Positions 16,595 through 25,134 of a DNA stretch of 25,134 nucleotides are shown piece by piece. The DNA is from Entamoeba histolytica HM-1:IMSS (lineage: Eukaryota; Evosea; Mastigamoebida; Endamoebidae), in assembly GCF_000208925.1 (NCBI RefSeq), contig NW_001915052.1, positions 3,617-28,750 of the forward strand, read 5' to 3'. Below the pieces are notes generated by a model that was given only the letters and a program-made list of their open reading frames with translations, did not search any database and was not told the origin of the DNA. The stretch's first letter is position 1; every line of letters starts with the position of its first letter. The position numbers were made by a program, and so were the translations under genes.

Positions 16595-18042
16595 ATGAAA
16601 AACCTTATTAAAAAAACACAAACACCAAGATTAAGAATAAGTAAACAAAGTAAAAGTAGTCATAAATCATCAAGTAAAATGGATTCATCAATATCAATGT
16701 CAATATCAGAGAATGATGAATTAGATTTAGAAGATGTTTGGGTAGAAGTTTGTTATAAATAAAAAAGAAAGAATTAATAAAAAACAAAAACAAAAAGTTT
16801 ATTATTATAGAGTCTGACGTCATTAAGTCCAGAAATAACAAGTGCAGTACTTAATTACATTTTAAGACCAAGTTTAGATGAACAAGAAAAAACAAGAAAT
16901 ACAATGGTTTTACTTTCTTTTTATAATGCATGTAATAAAATTCCAGAACTTATTGATTTTTGTGTTGAAAGAGATTATTATTGGAAATTAGATAATGTTT
17001 CAAAATATTCACCATATTCAACTATTCTTTCATCTGTTATTAATGTGTCGTATCAAAATTTTTTTATTGAAATTCATCAACAATTAATGAAACGAGGAGC
17101 AAAAATGAAAGGAATAATTGTTTGTTTTTATTTTATTTAATTTTAATAAAGAAATTAAAGAAATAAACATAAAATAATAAAATTAGTTAGATGAAGAAAA
17201 GAAGAGTAGTTCTGATAAAGAATTAAAAAAAGTAAAAGAATTTTTAGCAAATTTTATGGAAATATGGATGGATTATAAAGATATTCCATAGTTTGTTATA
17301 TATAAATATAAAAATATAAAAATATATTTTATTATTTTTGTTCTTTCAAAATAATTAATAAATATATATTAATTATTATAGTTTAGTTATGTGTATTTGG
17401 TCAAAAACACAGGACTTTCTTATTTCTAAAGGGGTAGATCAAAGTAAAATAGATATGGTTATGATACAATTATGTTTTCTTTTACCATTTAATTGTTTTG
17501 CTTCATTATTTACTACAGATATAGAAAGTACTGAAATTATATTATTTTTTAGTAAATTAATGAATTCTTTATTATCAACAGTTGAAACTCATTCTTATTG
17601 GAAAAATTGGATAAAAACAAATTCAAAAGATTTAACAGAGAAAATAGTAAATTATATTAGAAATAAAAAAGGAATGGAAATTGAAAGAGATAAAATAACT
17701 ATTTCATCAACTTATGAACCAACAGCAGTTATTTATATGCTTAATAATGATTGGCGTCAATTAAAAGATTATTTATCACCAGAAGGATATAAAATGATTG
17801 AAATTCATATGACAGAAGAAACTAATTTAAAAAAAAGAGCGTTATTAATTATTAGAGAATTAAATAATTTAAGAGTAAGTACTTTTAATGAAAATCAAAT
17901 GTATCTTCAAAAAATGTCTGAAATGAAAATGAGAATGAAAGATCTTCAAGAAGAAAGAAGATATTTAAGACAAATTCTTTATCCAGAAGAAAGTGAAACA
18001 ATATCTATTGAAGAAGATAAAGATTTATCTACTCATTCTTAA
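16595..18042 (+). CDS. RasGAP-like domain protein with C-terminal coiled coil, four exons (paralogue of 22627-24202)
   Basis: Exons 16595-16747, 16811-17119, 17187-17290 and 17382-18042 give 408 residues. The introns (63, 67 and 91 nt) start GTTTGT and end TAG. The N-terminus is basic and Ser-rich (TPRLRISKQSK, shared in pattern with the paralogue), then acidic. Residues about 52-330 are helical and follow the RasGAP layout: an early helix pair, a segment equivalent to the finger loop (LDNVSKYSPYSTIL), YQNFFIEIHQQL (equivalent to YLxxxL), and LCFLLPFNCFASLF where RasGAPs have FLRFxxPAI. The catalytic arginine of the finger loop is not evident. Residues about 345-395 are a coiled coil (NENQMYLQKMSEMKMRMKD...). 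RasGAP assignment is tentative. The paralogue, with matching exon phases, supports the splice model. Confidence 0.8.
17882..17968 (+). repeat. 87-nt coding block identical (inverted) to 22659-22745
   Basis: Read on the plus strand, this segment is identical base for base to the reverse complement of 22659-22745. It encodes the coiled coil FNENQMYLQKMSEMKM and the residues after it. Flanking sequence diverges at once on both sides. Confidence 0.95.
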
Positions 18043-18211
18043 TTTAAAAAAAAAGAAGTAAAACAATAAAATACAAATTTAAACAAATGAACAAAAAAAA
18101 GGAAATATTTTATTACAAATAATTGAATTACATCATTTTTTTATAAAGAAATTATGTAAATTGTTTTATCTTTGTTTTTTTTTTGTTCTAATATATTCTT
18201 TTTATTATTCT

Positions 18212-19189
18212 TTAAGAATATAAATATTTAAATACTTCAAAATCAATAACACCTCCACATTGTTTCATAATATTCCTTACTGTTTCTTGAGTTTCAAAAG
18301 GAGTATGAAGAATATTAAAATATCTTTCCATTTCCATTCTATCAATTAAACCACTACCATCAATATCAACTAATTCATATAAAACCATTAACATATGATC
18401 TTTTGTAATTTCACCACCTTTTGAAAAATCAAATAAATGATTTAAAGCAAGACAATATTTAACAAATTCAACAAGATTTAATTCATTATCACCGTCTGAA
18501 TCTAATAATTTTATAACAATTGTAAAAAAATCTCTCATATTTTCAGGAACTGTAAAAATACGTGAAATGTGATACATAATTTCTTGAATATCAATTTTAC
18601 CATTTTGATTTAAATCTATTTCTTTAAAAACATTTATATATTTTGGACAATATTCCATTATATATCCATCTGGTGATATAAAACATTTTGTAAATAATTG
18701 TTCATTACATTTATTAGAATTTATATTTCTTAAACTTGTTTCAATAAATACTTGTTGTTGTGGATCTTTTATTTTTCTACTCCAATTTAATATTTGTTCT
18801 GTTGTTATTTCTCCTTTTTTATTTGTTTTAAAACATCTAAAATATAACTTTAATTTTTCAGTTTCAGGAAATGGAATTTGAATATTTGTATAATTCATTT
18901 TTTGACATATTTTAATATTTTGTGCTATTTGAATAATTTTAAAAAACTGTTTAAATTCTTTACATGTTATTTTATTGTCATTGTTTGAATCTATTATTAA
19001 TAATACATTTTCTTCAAATTCTTTAAATTCTTTTTCTTCTATTTCATAATGAACTCCTTTTAATGCTTCTTCAATTGTTATTAATTCATCTTTATCTTTG
19101 TCTATTTCTTTAAAAACATTTGTTGGACTTATCATCTTCTTTTTGTTTCTTTTTAAAGTTCTTTTCATTTTTTTTTTTTGATTCTTCAT
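18212..19189 (-). CDS. Multi-EF-hand calcium-binding protein
   Basis: 325 residues, one exon. Canonical or near-canonical 12-residue loops: DKDKDELITIEE (30-41), DSNNDNKITCKE (67-78), DLNQNGKIDIQE (192-203), DSDGDNELNLVE (230-241) and DIDGSGLIDRME (275-286). A degenerate loop KTNKKGEITTEQ (121-132) lacks the first Asp. The first 20 residues are strongly basic (KNQKKKMKRTLKRNKKK), suggesting a nuclear, nucleolar or membrane-lipid targeting segment. No catalytic domain is present, so it is likely a Ca2+ sensor or buffer. It is divergently arranged with the acyl-CoA synthetase gene, with 894 bp between the starts. An AATTTAAATAG TATA-like stretch lies just upstream of the ATG. Confidence 0.93.
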   Translation of the reverse strand: MKNQKKKMKRTLKRNKKKMISPTNVFKEIDKDKDELITIEEALKGVHYEIEEKEFKEFEENVLLIIDSNNDNKITCKEFKQFFKIIQIAQNIKICQKMNYTNIQIPFPETEKLKLYFRCFKTNKKGEITTEQILNWSRKIKDPQQQVFIETSLRNINSNKCNEQLFTKCFISPDGYIMEYCPKYINVFKEIDLNQNGKIDIQEIMYHISRIFTVPENMRDFFTIVIKLLDSDGDNELNLVEFVKYCLALNHLFDFSKGGEITKDHMLMVLYELVDIDGSGLIDRMEMERYFNILHTPFETQETVRNIMKQCGGVIDFEVFKYLYS

Positions 19190-20026
19190 TTATTCTATTT
19201 AAATTCCCTTTTTTTGGAGTTATTTAGTTTAATCACTTCTTTCTTTATTTTGATTTTAGTATAGTTCATCATTTTTTACAACAAAAAATTTTTTGAATTT
19301 CTTATTTATAAATTCCATCAAAAAATGGTTTTTGTTTGTTCAGTTATTTCTTTGTTGATTTATATTTTTCTTCTTGAATTTATGAGAAGAATAATTTTCT
19401 TCTTTGAACTATCTACGTAATGCATTCTTCTTTATATAACCATCTTGTTTATAACTAAGATATAACATAAAGTATGAGAATCAGTGTATTTAATTCTTTC
19501 AAAATAATTTGTTAGTTTGTTTTCAAATTTTTGATTATAATACAACCAAAAATGGAGTTTTGGTATTAAAGAAAAAAATAATACATACTATACAATTGAT
19601 AATACCAATGCTAGAAAGTATTTTATAATTAATGAATTTAACTGAAAAAAAGAAACATTTTAAATTATATAGAAATTTATGATTTATTAAAACATTTAAG
19701 TATTATTTGAATTTAATAAATATTCTATTTAAATAATAGATTTTTGTACCACTTTTTTGGTTTTGTTGAAATTAAAAAAAAATATATTTAAAAAGAAGAG
19801 ATGGTGATGAATTTATGATAGAATGAAACAAACTATTTGTATAAAAAAATATGAAAGAGGAGTGATGAATTTAAACATCGATTAAACTGAAGTAATAACT
19901 ATTAATGGCAAAGTAATTCTTATGGTATTTAATATAGTTTATTATTCAATTTATCAAAAAAAAATATTCCATATGGAGTTTTTATAAGAGTATAAAGGTC
20001 GTTGACAAAAGTGACAAGATAAAGAA

Positions 20027-20046
20027 TCTTCTAATATATTAGAAGA
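20027..20046. promoter_or_regulatory. 20-bp perfect palindrome directly upstream of a TATA element
   Basis: TCTTCTAATATATTAGAAGA is its own reverse complement. It ends exactly where the GATATTTAAAC TATA-like element begins (20047-20057), 38 nt before the synthetase ATG. It is a good candidate binding site for a dimeric regulator. Confidence 0.65.
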
Positions 20047-20057
20047 GATATTTAAAC
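20047..20057 (+). promoter_or_regulatory. TATA-like element of the acyl-CoA synthetase gene
   Basis: GATATTTAAAC matches the Entamoeba TATA consensus (GTATTTAAAG/C) closely. The ATG is 27 nt downstream, and TCATTCACAA near the start resembles an initiator. Confidence 0.6.
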
Positions 20058-20083
20058 TTGAATTAATTAAGTCTCATTCACAA

Positions 20084-22060
20084 ATGAAAAAACAAAGTTA
20101 TGACTCAACTTTTACCAAAAAAGAAGGAAATAAATTTTATTTTCTTAATCAAACAGAACATTGGAGTGCAGGAGAAAAAGATGATATAGAATATATGACA
20201 CAACATACCACATATGAAGTTATTAAAAGAAGATGTGAAAAGAATCCAGAAAATGATTTTTTTGGATATAGAAAGAGAGAAGGTAAAAAATATATTGGAG
20301 AATATATTTGGTTAAAAAATAAAGAAGTTCTTGAAATGACTGATTCACTTGCAAGTGGAATAATGAATAAATATCATCTTAAAAAAGGAGATTCATGTGG
20401 TATTATTAGTGGAAATAGATATGAATGGTATCTCACACAATTTGCTCTTCAAAGACATGGAATTATTCCAGTTCCTTTATATACAACTCTTGGTAAAGAA
20501 GCTATTGATTATATTATTTCAACTTTATCTATAACATTAGTATTTTGTACATTTTCTGATACTGTAGCAGAGATGTGTGAAAGAAATCCTAAAATAACAC
20601 TTGTATGTTTTGATACTTTTGAAGATATTATGAATCATATTAATCCAAGTATCTCTTATGTTACATTTGATAGGTTAATTAAAGAAGGAAAATCTAATTT
20701 AATTGAACCTCAATTACCAACAATGGATGATACATTTTCAATAATTTTTACTTCAGGTACATCAGGAATTCCAAAAGGTGCAGTTCATTCATTTAATAGT
20801 GCAAGTTATGGTTCTTGTACAATAAATAGTGCAGAATTATTTAAAGATAGTCCAATGAAAGAACAAACATATTTTTCATATTTACCATCAGCACATGTTC
20901 TTGATCAAGAAGTAACTCATGGATTTATTTATGGTGGTGGTAGAATTGGTTTTATTTCAGGAGGAATTCCAACATTAATAGAAGATTTAAGTAAATGTCA
21001 ACCAACATTTTTTATTGCTGTTCCTCGAGTTTTACAAAAGATTTATGATAAATTTAATGAAACATATAATCAACTTGGATATTTTTCACAAACATTGTTT
21101 AATATTGGATATTATTATAAATTAAATGCTGTCAAAAATAAAAGTTGGAATTATATTAATTGGGATAATATTGTTTTTTATAAAATTCATCAAGTATTTG
21201 GTGGTAAATTAAAATATATTTTAAATGGAGGTGCTCCATTAACTGAAGAATTGTATGAGTGGTTAAGAGTATGTTCTGGTGCTATTATTCTTCAAGGATA
21301 TGGATTAACTGAAACATTTGGTGGAATATGTTGTTCTCTTCCATATATGACAGATTTAAATATATTAAACGTTGGTTCATGTGGTCCAAATGTAGAAATA
21401 AGATTAGTAAGTGTACCAGAGATGAATTATACAATTGATGATGAATATCCATCTGGAGAAATTGAAATACGAAGTAAACAAAATTTTATTTGTTATTATA
21501 AAAATGAAGAAGCAACAAAAGCAGCAATAAATGATGATGGATTTTTTGCTACTGGAGATATTGGAAAAGTGTGTCCTGATGGTTCTTTAGCTATTATTGA
21601 TAGAAAAAAGAATTTGTTTAAATTAGCACAAGGAGAATATATAGCAGTTGAACCATTAGAAAATAAGTATTGTGCTATGCCTCTTATTTCTCAGTGTTTT
21701 ATTTATGGTGAAAGTTCTGATGTTTTTATTACTGCAATAATTGTATTAGATTTTGATGAACTTAAACGTATAGCTTCGAGTATTACTACAGAATCTGAAA
21801 AAGATTCTTTATTAAATATTCATTATTTAAATAAAATTGATATTAAAAAGAAAATCCTTCAAATTATTCAAAATTATATTAAAACACAACATGTCCCTGG
21901 ATATGAAATTATTAAAAATGTTTATTTTGAAACAGAACATTTTTCAACAGAAAACGATTTAATGACTCCTTCATTTAAATTAAAACGACCTCAACTAAAA
22001 AGAAAATATTTAACTATTCTTAAACAACTTAGAACTGAAATACAAAACAATCTTATTTAA
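20084..22060 (+). CDS. Long-chain fatty acid-CoA ligase (acyl-CoA synthetase)
   Basis: 658 residues, one exon, the normal length for eukaryotic long-chain acyl-CoA synthetases. ANL-superfamily motifs are complete: the P-loop TSGTSGIPKG (223-232), YLPSAHVLDQ (266-275), NGGAPLTEE (381-389), QGYGLTETFGG (404-414), the ATP-ribose contact GD at 491-492 in FFATGDIG, and the hinge/fatty-acid gate DRKKNLFKLAQGEYIAVEPLE (506-526), the LACS signature. A C-terminal domain with FKLKRPQLKRKY follows. It activates fatty acids with ATP and CoA for lipid synthesis. Entamoeba lacks de novo fatty acid synthesis and beta-oxidation, so scavenged fatty acids are the likely substrate. No N-terminal membrane span is evident. 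A palindrome and TATA element precede the start. Confidence 0.96.
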   Translation: MKKQSYDSTFTKKEGNKFYFLNQTEHWSAGEKDDIEYMTQHTTYEVIKRRCEKNPENDFFGYRKREGKKYIGEYIWLKNKEVLEMTDSLASGIMNKYHLKKGDSCGIISGNRYEWYLTQFALQRHGIIPVPLYTTLGKEAIDYIISTLSITLVFCTFSDTVAEMCERNPKITLVCFDTFEDIMNHINPSISYVTFDRLIKEGKSNLIEPQLPTMDDTFSIIFTSGTSGIPKGAVHSFNSASYGSCTINSAELFKDSPMKEQTYFSYLPSAHVLDQEVTHGFIYGGGRIGFISGGIPTLIEDLSKCQPTFFIAVPRVLQKIYDKFNETYNQLGYFSQTLFNIGYYYKLNAVKNKSWNYINWDNIVFYKIHQVFGGKLKYILNGGAPLTEELYEWLRVCSGAIILQGYGLTETFGGICCSLPYMTDLNILNVGSCGPNVEIRLVSVPEMNYTIDDEYPSGEIEIRSKQNFICYYKNEEATKAAINDDGFFATGDIGKVCPDGSLAIIDRKKNLFKLAQGEYIAVEPLENKYCAMPLISQCFIYGESSDVFITAIIVLDFDELKRIASSITTESEKDSLLNIHYLNKIDIKKKILQIIQNYIKTQHVPGYEIIKNVYFETEHFSTENDLMTPSFKLKRPQLKRKYLTILKQLRTEIQNNLI

Positions 22061-22626
22061 ATTCAATTAATTTTTTTTATAAAACTTATGTCATTTCCTT
22101 TTTATAAAGACTCTTAAGTAATATGTCTATTGTCTTTCTTTCTAATCAACCAATAAATTACTTGATATGAAAAAAAAAACAAATAAAATTCTAATAATAT
22201 CTAGAATATATGAATTTGTTTATTATTAAATAATCCAAAAAAAATAGTCAAGTGATTGATATTTAATATATTTATAATTAATTCATATACGTTGTATTAG
22301 AATCTTTCTTTTATATTACACATAGATACATAATAAAGATTCAAATAATATTACTAAAAAAATACAATATGATAATTATTTATATGAAAAACTACACTTA
22401 TATATTTTTTATACTAAAGAAATGAAATAAAATAAATAAAATTTGATTAAATAAAATTATTTTTTTTAAAAAAAGAATGAAAGAAAAATAGAAATAGAAG
22501 TAATAATAATAAAAAAAAATAAAATTACAATAAAAGAAATATTAAAGAATGATAATAAAAGGTAAATTCAAAGTAATATTTGTACAGAGCAATTATTCAT
22601 CTTTTAAAATAATTAAGTTTTAATAC
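22061..22626. other. Convergent intergenic region
   Basis: About 570 bp between the 3' ends of the acyl-CoA synthetase and the minus-strand RasGAP-like gene. It is AT-rich with A and T runs. No gene, tRNA or strong repeat was seen. Confidence 0.6.
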
Positions 22627-24202
22627 TTACTCATCATCAGTGATACCAAGTAATTGTTTTAAATATCTTCTTTCTTCTTGAAGATCTTTCATTCTCATTT
22701 TCATTTCAGACATTTTTTGAAGATACATTTGATTTTCATTAAAAGAGTTAATTCTTAAATTATCAATTTCATGAACTAATGTCATTATTGTTGATTTCAT
22801 TATATAATTTGGATCTTTAAAACTAATGATTATTTCAAATGAATATTTAGAAGTATATTCTTTTAATGATTCCCATTCTTCATTTAATGTATAGTCAATT
22901 GGAATAATAATAGCATTTTCTGGATTAAATAAAATTCTTTTTTTATCAAAACAAAGCCACTAATTTTATTTAGTCATTTACTTTTGTTTTTTATTAATTA
23001 AATAAACTTTACAAACACTTTTCTTATGAACATGAAGTATCATTTCATTCATTAAGTCTTGACAATTCTTTTGTAACCAACAGTTCCAGTATGTACCACT
23101 TGTTGTACCATCAATAAGAGTATTAAATAATTTTGATATTGTCATTAATGTTTGAAAATGTTCTGGTGATTCTTTAGCAAGTAATGTAATTAATGAATTA
23201 AATGGAATTTTAAATACATATCTAATCATTGTTTTAATTAAGTATTGTTTACATTTAAGTGTAAATAAATAATACATTGTATAATAAGTAAATTGTATAA
23301 CACTAAATAATAAATTTTAATTTCTTACATTTAGATTTGTATTTATTTTATGAACAAAATAATATTTTCCTAAACAAACTTTGGAATAGTCTTAGCATTA
23401 ACAATTGATGTAATTATTTCACTTAATGTTTCTTTAAATTTTTTCATTGCTTTATTTGAGTCTTCTCCTTCAATATCATCAAGCTAATTTATTAATATTT
23501 AATAAATGTTTTATTTAATACAATAACTTAACAAACATTATAATTTTTTAATTTTGAACATTTCTTAAATATACTCGATGATATTTCCGTCTGTAAATAT
23601 TTACCTGAAAGAGAAAATAAGATTGAGAAAAATGATGAAAAGGCAGTATTGTTATTTGTTAAATCTTCACAACGAGCTGTAATTTCTCTTAACACAATGT
23701 AATTTATAAAATTTGCTAATTTATTAATATCACTATAATACGTTAAAATAGAAAGTACATTAGATTCCCGAGTAGGATCATCTAATTCTTTTCTAATTAA
23801 ATATTCAATAATACTAGACGGTGTATCGCTTTGAAAATTTGATAATAACTACCCCATAAATATTTTCTTAATAACATTTTTTTTTAAAAAACAAACTTCT
23901 TTCCAAAATTCTATTTCTTCTTCTTGTAAAGGAAATAAAGAACAATCTAATTCCCCAGTTTTTTTAAACTGTGGAGAGGTATTTCTTGGGCTAGTACTTG
24001 ATGACCGAGGGCTTTTAATAAATCCATATAACCCTTTATCTCGAATTGATTTTTCAAGTTTTTCTATTTTATTTATCTTCTTTGGATCTGTAAATAATCT
24101 TCTATTTCTTGGAGTTGATTTAGGGACAGAATCAACTACTTCAGGTTCATTGATAATATTTAATTTTCCAATACGGAGTTTTGGTGATTTTGAATTACTC
24201 AT
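22627..24202 (-). CDS. RasGAP-like domain protein with C-terminal coiled coil, five exons (inverted paralogue of 16595-18042)
   Basis: Minus-strand exons 23897-24202, 23537-23848, 23380-23483, 23017-23302 and 22627-22959 give 446 residues. The introns (48, 53, 77 and 57 nt) all start GTTTGT and end TAG. Exon 3 is 104 nt with the same phase as in the paralogue. The N-terminus is basic with Ser-Pro sites (SPKLRIGKLN, KSPRSSSTSPRNTSP), a likely phosphorylation region. Exons 2-4 follow the RasGAP pattern: EDLTNNNTAFSSFFSIL at the finger-loop region, SGKYLQTEISSSI, and MIRYVFKIPFNSLI at the FLR region. The finger arginine is not evident. The C-terminal coiled coil is identical in protein and DNA to that of the plus-strand copy. 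The fourth intron (22960-23016) is absent from the paralogue. A TAGATTTAAAGAG TATA-like stretch lies upstream. Confidence 0.8.
22659..22745 (-). repeat. 87-nt coding block identical (inverted) to 17882-17968
   Basis: The minus-strand reading is identical over 87 bases to the plus-strand block in the paralogous gene. It covers the coiled coil in the last exon. Confidence 0.95.
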
Positions 24203-25134
24203 TATTTTCTAATAATTTAGAGTTTTCTCTTTAAATCTAAACTCAGCAACTCATTTATTTTTCTTTTTTTAACTTCTTTTTGAAAAGTCCAATTTCTATG
24301 TGAGAGACAGAATCTTCTATTCAACTACTCTGGAGATAAACTATTTTTGATTAATTCTATGTTATAATATTTCTTTTTACAATATCTCTTTAACAAGAAA
24401 ATCTTATGTTATTGTTTTTGACTATTTTTTTGTTTTTTTTCATTCATTGTTTCTTTTCAATAAAGTTTTTCATTAAAAATGTTTTTTTATGCCATCATTG
24501 TTCTATGGGTAAATGACAGAAAATACTATTTGAAATAACGGCGTTTATGAATGAGAAAATCCCCTACACAAGTCAATAGTGTAATATAAATAAAGTACAA
24601 CAAATAAAAAGACATAAACATAAATTAAATTGAAGGTATACTAATTAAAGACATTAAAAACCTTGGTGACAAAATGTTAACAAAGAAGTAATGCATAAAG
24701 GAATTGTGTATAAAATAATGAGATAAAGTTATAAAGAGTTGTATGAGGAAAAAATCTCTGAAAAAAAATAATTGGAAGAAATACTCAACATAAGTTATTC
24801 ATTTAGAATTAAAGATTATAATTATAATGTTTTATTATACTATTAATTAATTATGAGTATAAGATAAGATTTGATTTATAAGTTTGATAATGGATAAAGA
24901 TATTAATTTTTGTAAAGTATTTATTTTAGACAAACAAAGTATCTGTTTGTTTTCAATTATATTCTTTAATACTTTGGTTTAAAATTGATTTTATTTTAAC
25001 AACAAAATATGAATAACATTAATCAACAATTCATTATCTATTTCAAATTCACAAGGAGTTGTTTTATTATTAAAATATGATATGTAATTGTAAAAATAAT
25101 TATTTCATAGATTATCTTTCAATTAAGAACAAAT
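24203..25134. other. Right-end intergenic region
   Basis: AT-rich with stops in all frames. The first roughly 50 bases hold the promoter of the minus-strand RasGAP-like gene. A minus-strand frame near 24990-25100 is open for about 37 codons, but its upstream part is closed and I see no splice acceptor that makes it convincing. No tRNA or mobile element was recognised. Confidence 0.5.

Larger units (their letters stand above)
19190..20083. other. Divergent intergenic/promoter region
   Basis: 894 bp between the EF-hand gene (minus) and the acyl-CoA synthetase gene (plus), with AT-rich sequence and stops in all frames. It contains the palindrome and TATA element next to the synthetase start. 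Nothing else is recognisable. Confidence 0.6.

Noticed and set aside
16608..16841. Minus-strand frame opposite the first exon of the RasGAP-like gene
   Set aside because: Spans exon and intron of the plus-strand gene, low complexity, no promoter.
24930..24950. 7-bp inverted repeat ACAAACA/TGTTTGT with a 7-nt loop
   Set aside because: Short arms in AT-rich DNA; likely chance.
24990..25100. Minus-strand open stretch that might be the last exon of a gene beyond the right edge
   Set aside because: Only about 37 codons with stops upstream and no convincing acceptor site; cannot be supported from this window.

Overview
The window looks like nuclear DNA of an Entamoeba species, most likely the E. 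histolytica / E. dispar / E. nuttalli group. It is very AT-rich and eukaryotic. Introns are short (about 45-118 nt), start with GTTTGT or a close variant and end in TAG. Several start codons have a GAACT(T/G) element 15-35 nt upstream, the Entamoeba-specific GAAC core promoter motif, and some also have a TATTTAAA-like TATA element. Genes are compact, with very short 5' leaders. Species assignment is inference.

Layout. 1-1714 (-): N-terminal part of a large protein running off the left edge, probably BEACH/neurobeachin-like. 1965-3029 (-): Erv46/ERGIC3-like cargo receptor. 3242-3748 (+): ribosomal protein eL18. 3869-5806 (-): Entamoeba-type leucine-rich-repeat-like protein. 5807-8583: long AT-rich stretch without a recognisable gene. 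8584-9030 (-): small unknown protein. 9133-11160 (-): OCRL-like inositol polyphosphate 5-phosphatase with ASH and RhoGAP-like regions. 11312-12017 (+): three-exon divergent Rab6-like GTPase. 12076-12690 (+): unknown protein. 12819-14544 (+): five-exon gene that I reconstruct as one polypeptide with two degenerate Rab-like domains in tandem and a CAAX-like tail. 14644-15579 (+): dual-specificity phosphatase with an N-terminal PCNA-binding (PIP-box) consensus. 15615-16291 (-): two-exon secreted, membrane- or GPI-anchored protein. 16595-18042 (+): four-exon RasGAP-like coiled-coil protein. 18212-19189 (-): multi-EF-hand protein. 20084-22060 (+): long-chain acyl-CoA synthetase. 22627-24202 (-): five-exon inverted paralogue of the 16595-18042 gene. 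24203-25134: no gene seen.

The genes do not form an operon. Membrane traffic and small-GTPase/phosphoinositide control recur: Erv46, BEACH-like protein, OCRL-like phosphatase, Rab-like proteins and RasGAP-like proteins. The most unusual items are the tandem pseudo-Rab protein, the PIP-box phosphatase, and the inverted RasGAP-like pair, which shares an 87-nt perfectly identical coding block although the rest of the two genes is strongly diverged. Splice models were built by hand from consensus sites and reading frame, and no transcript data were available.
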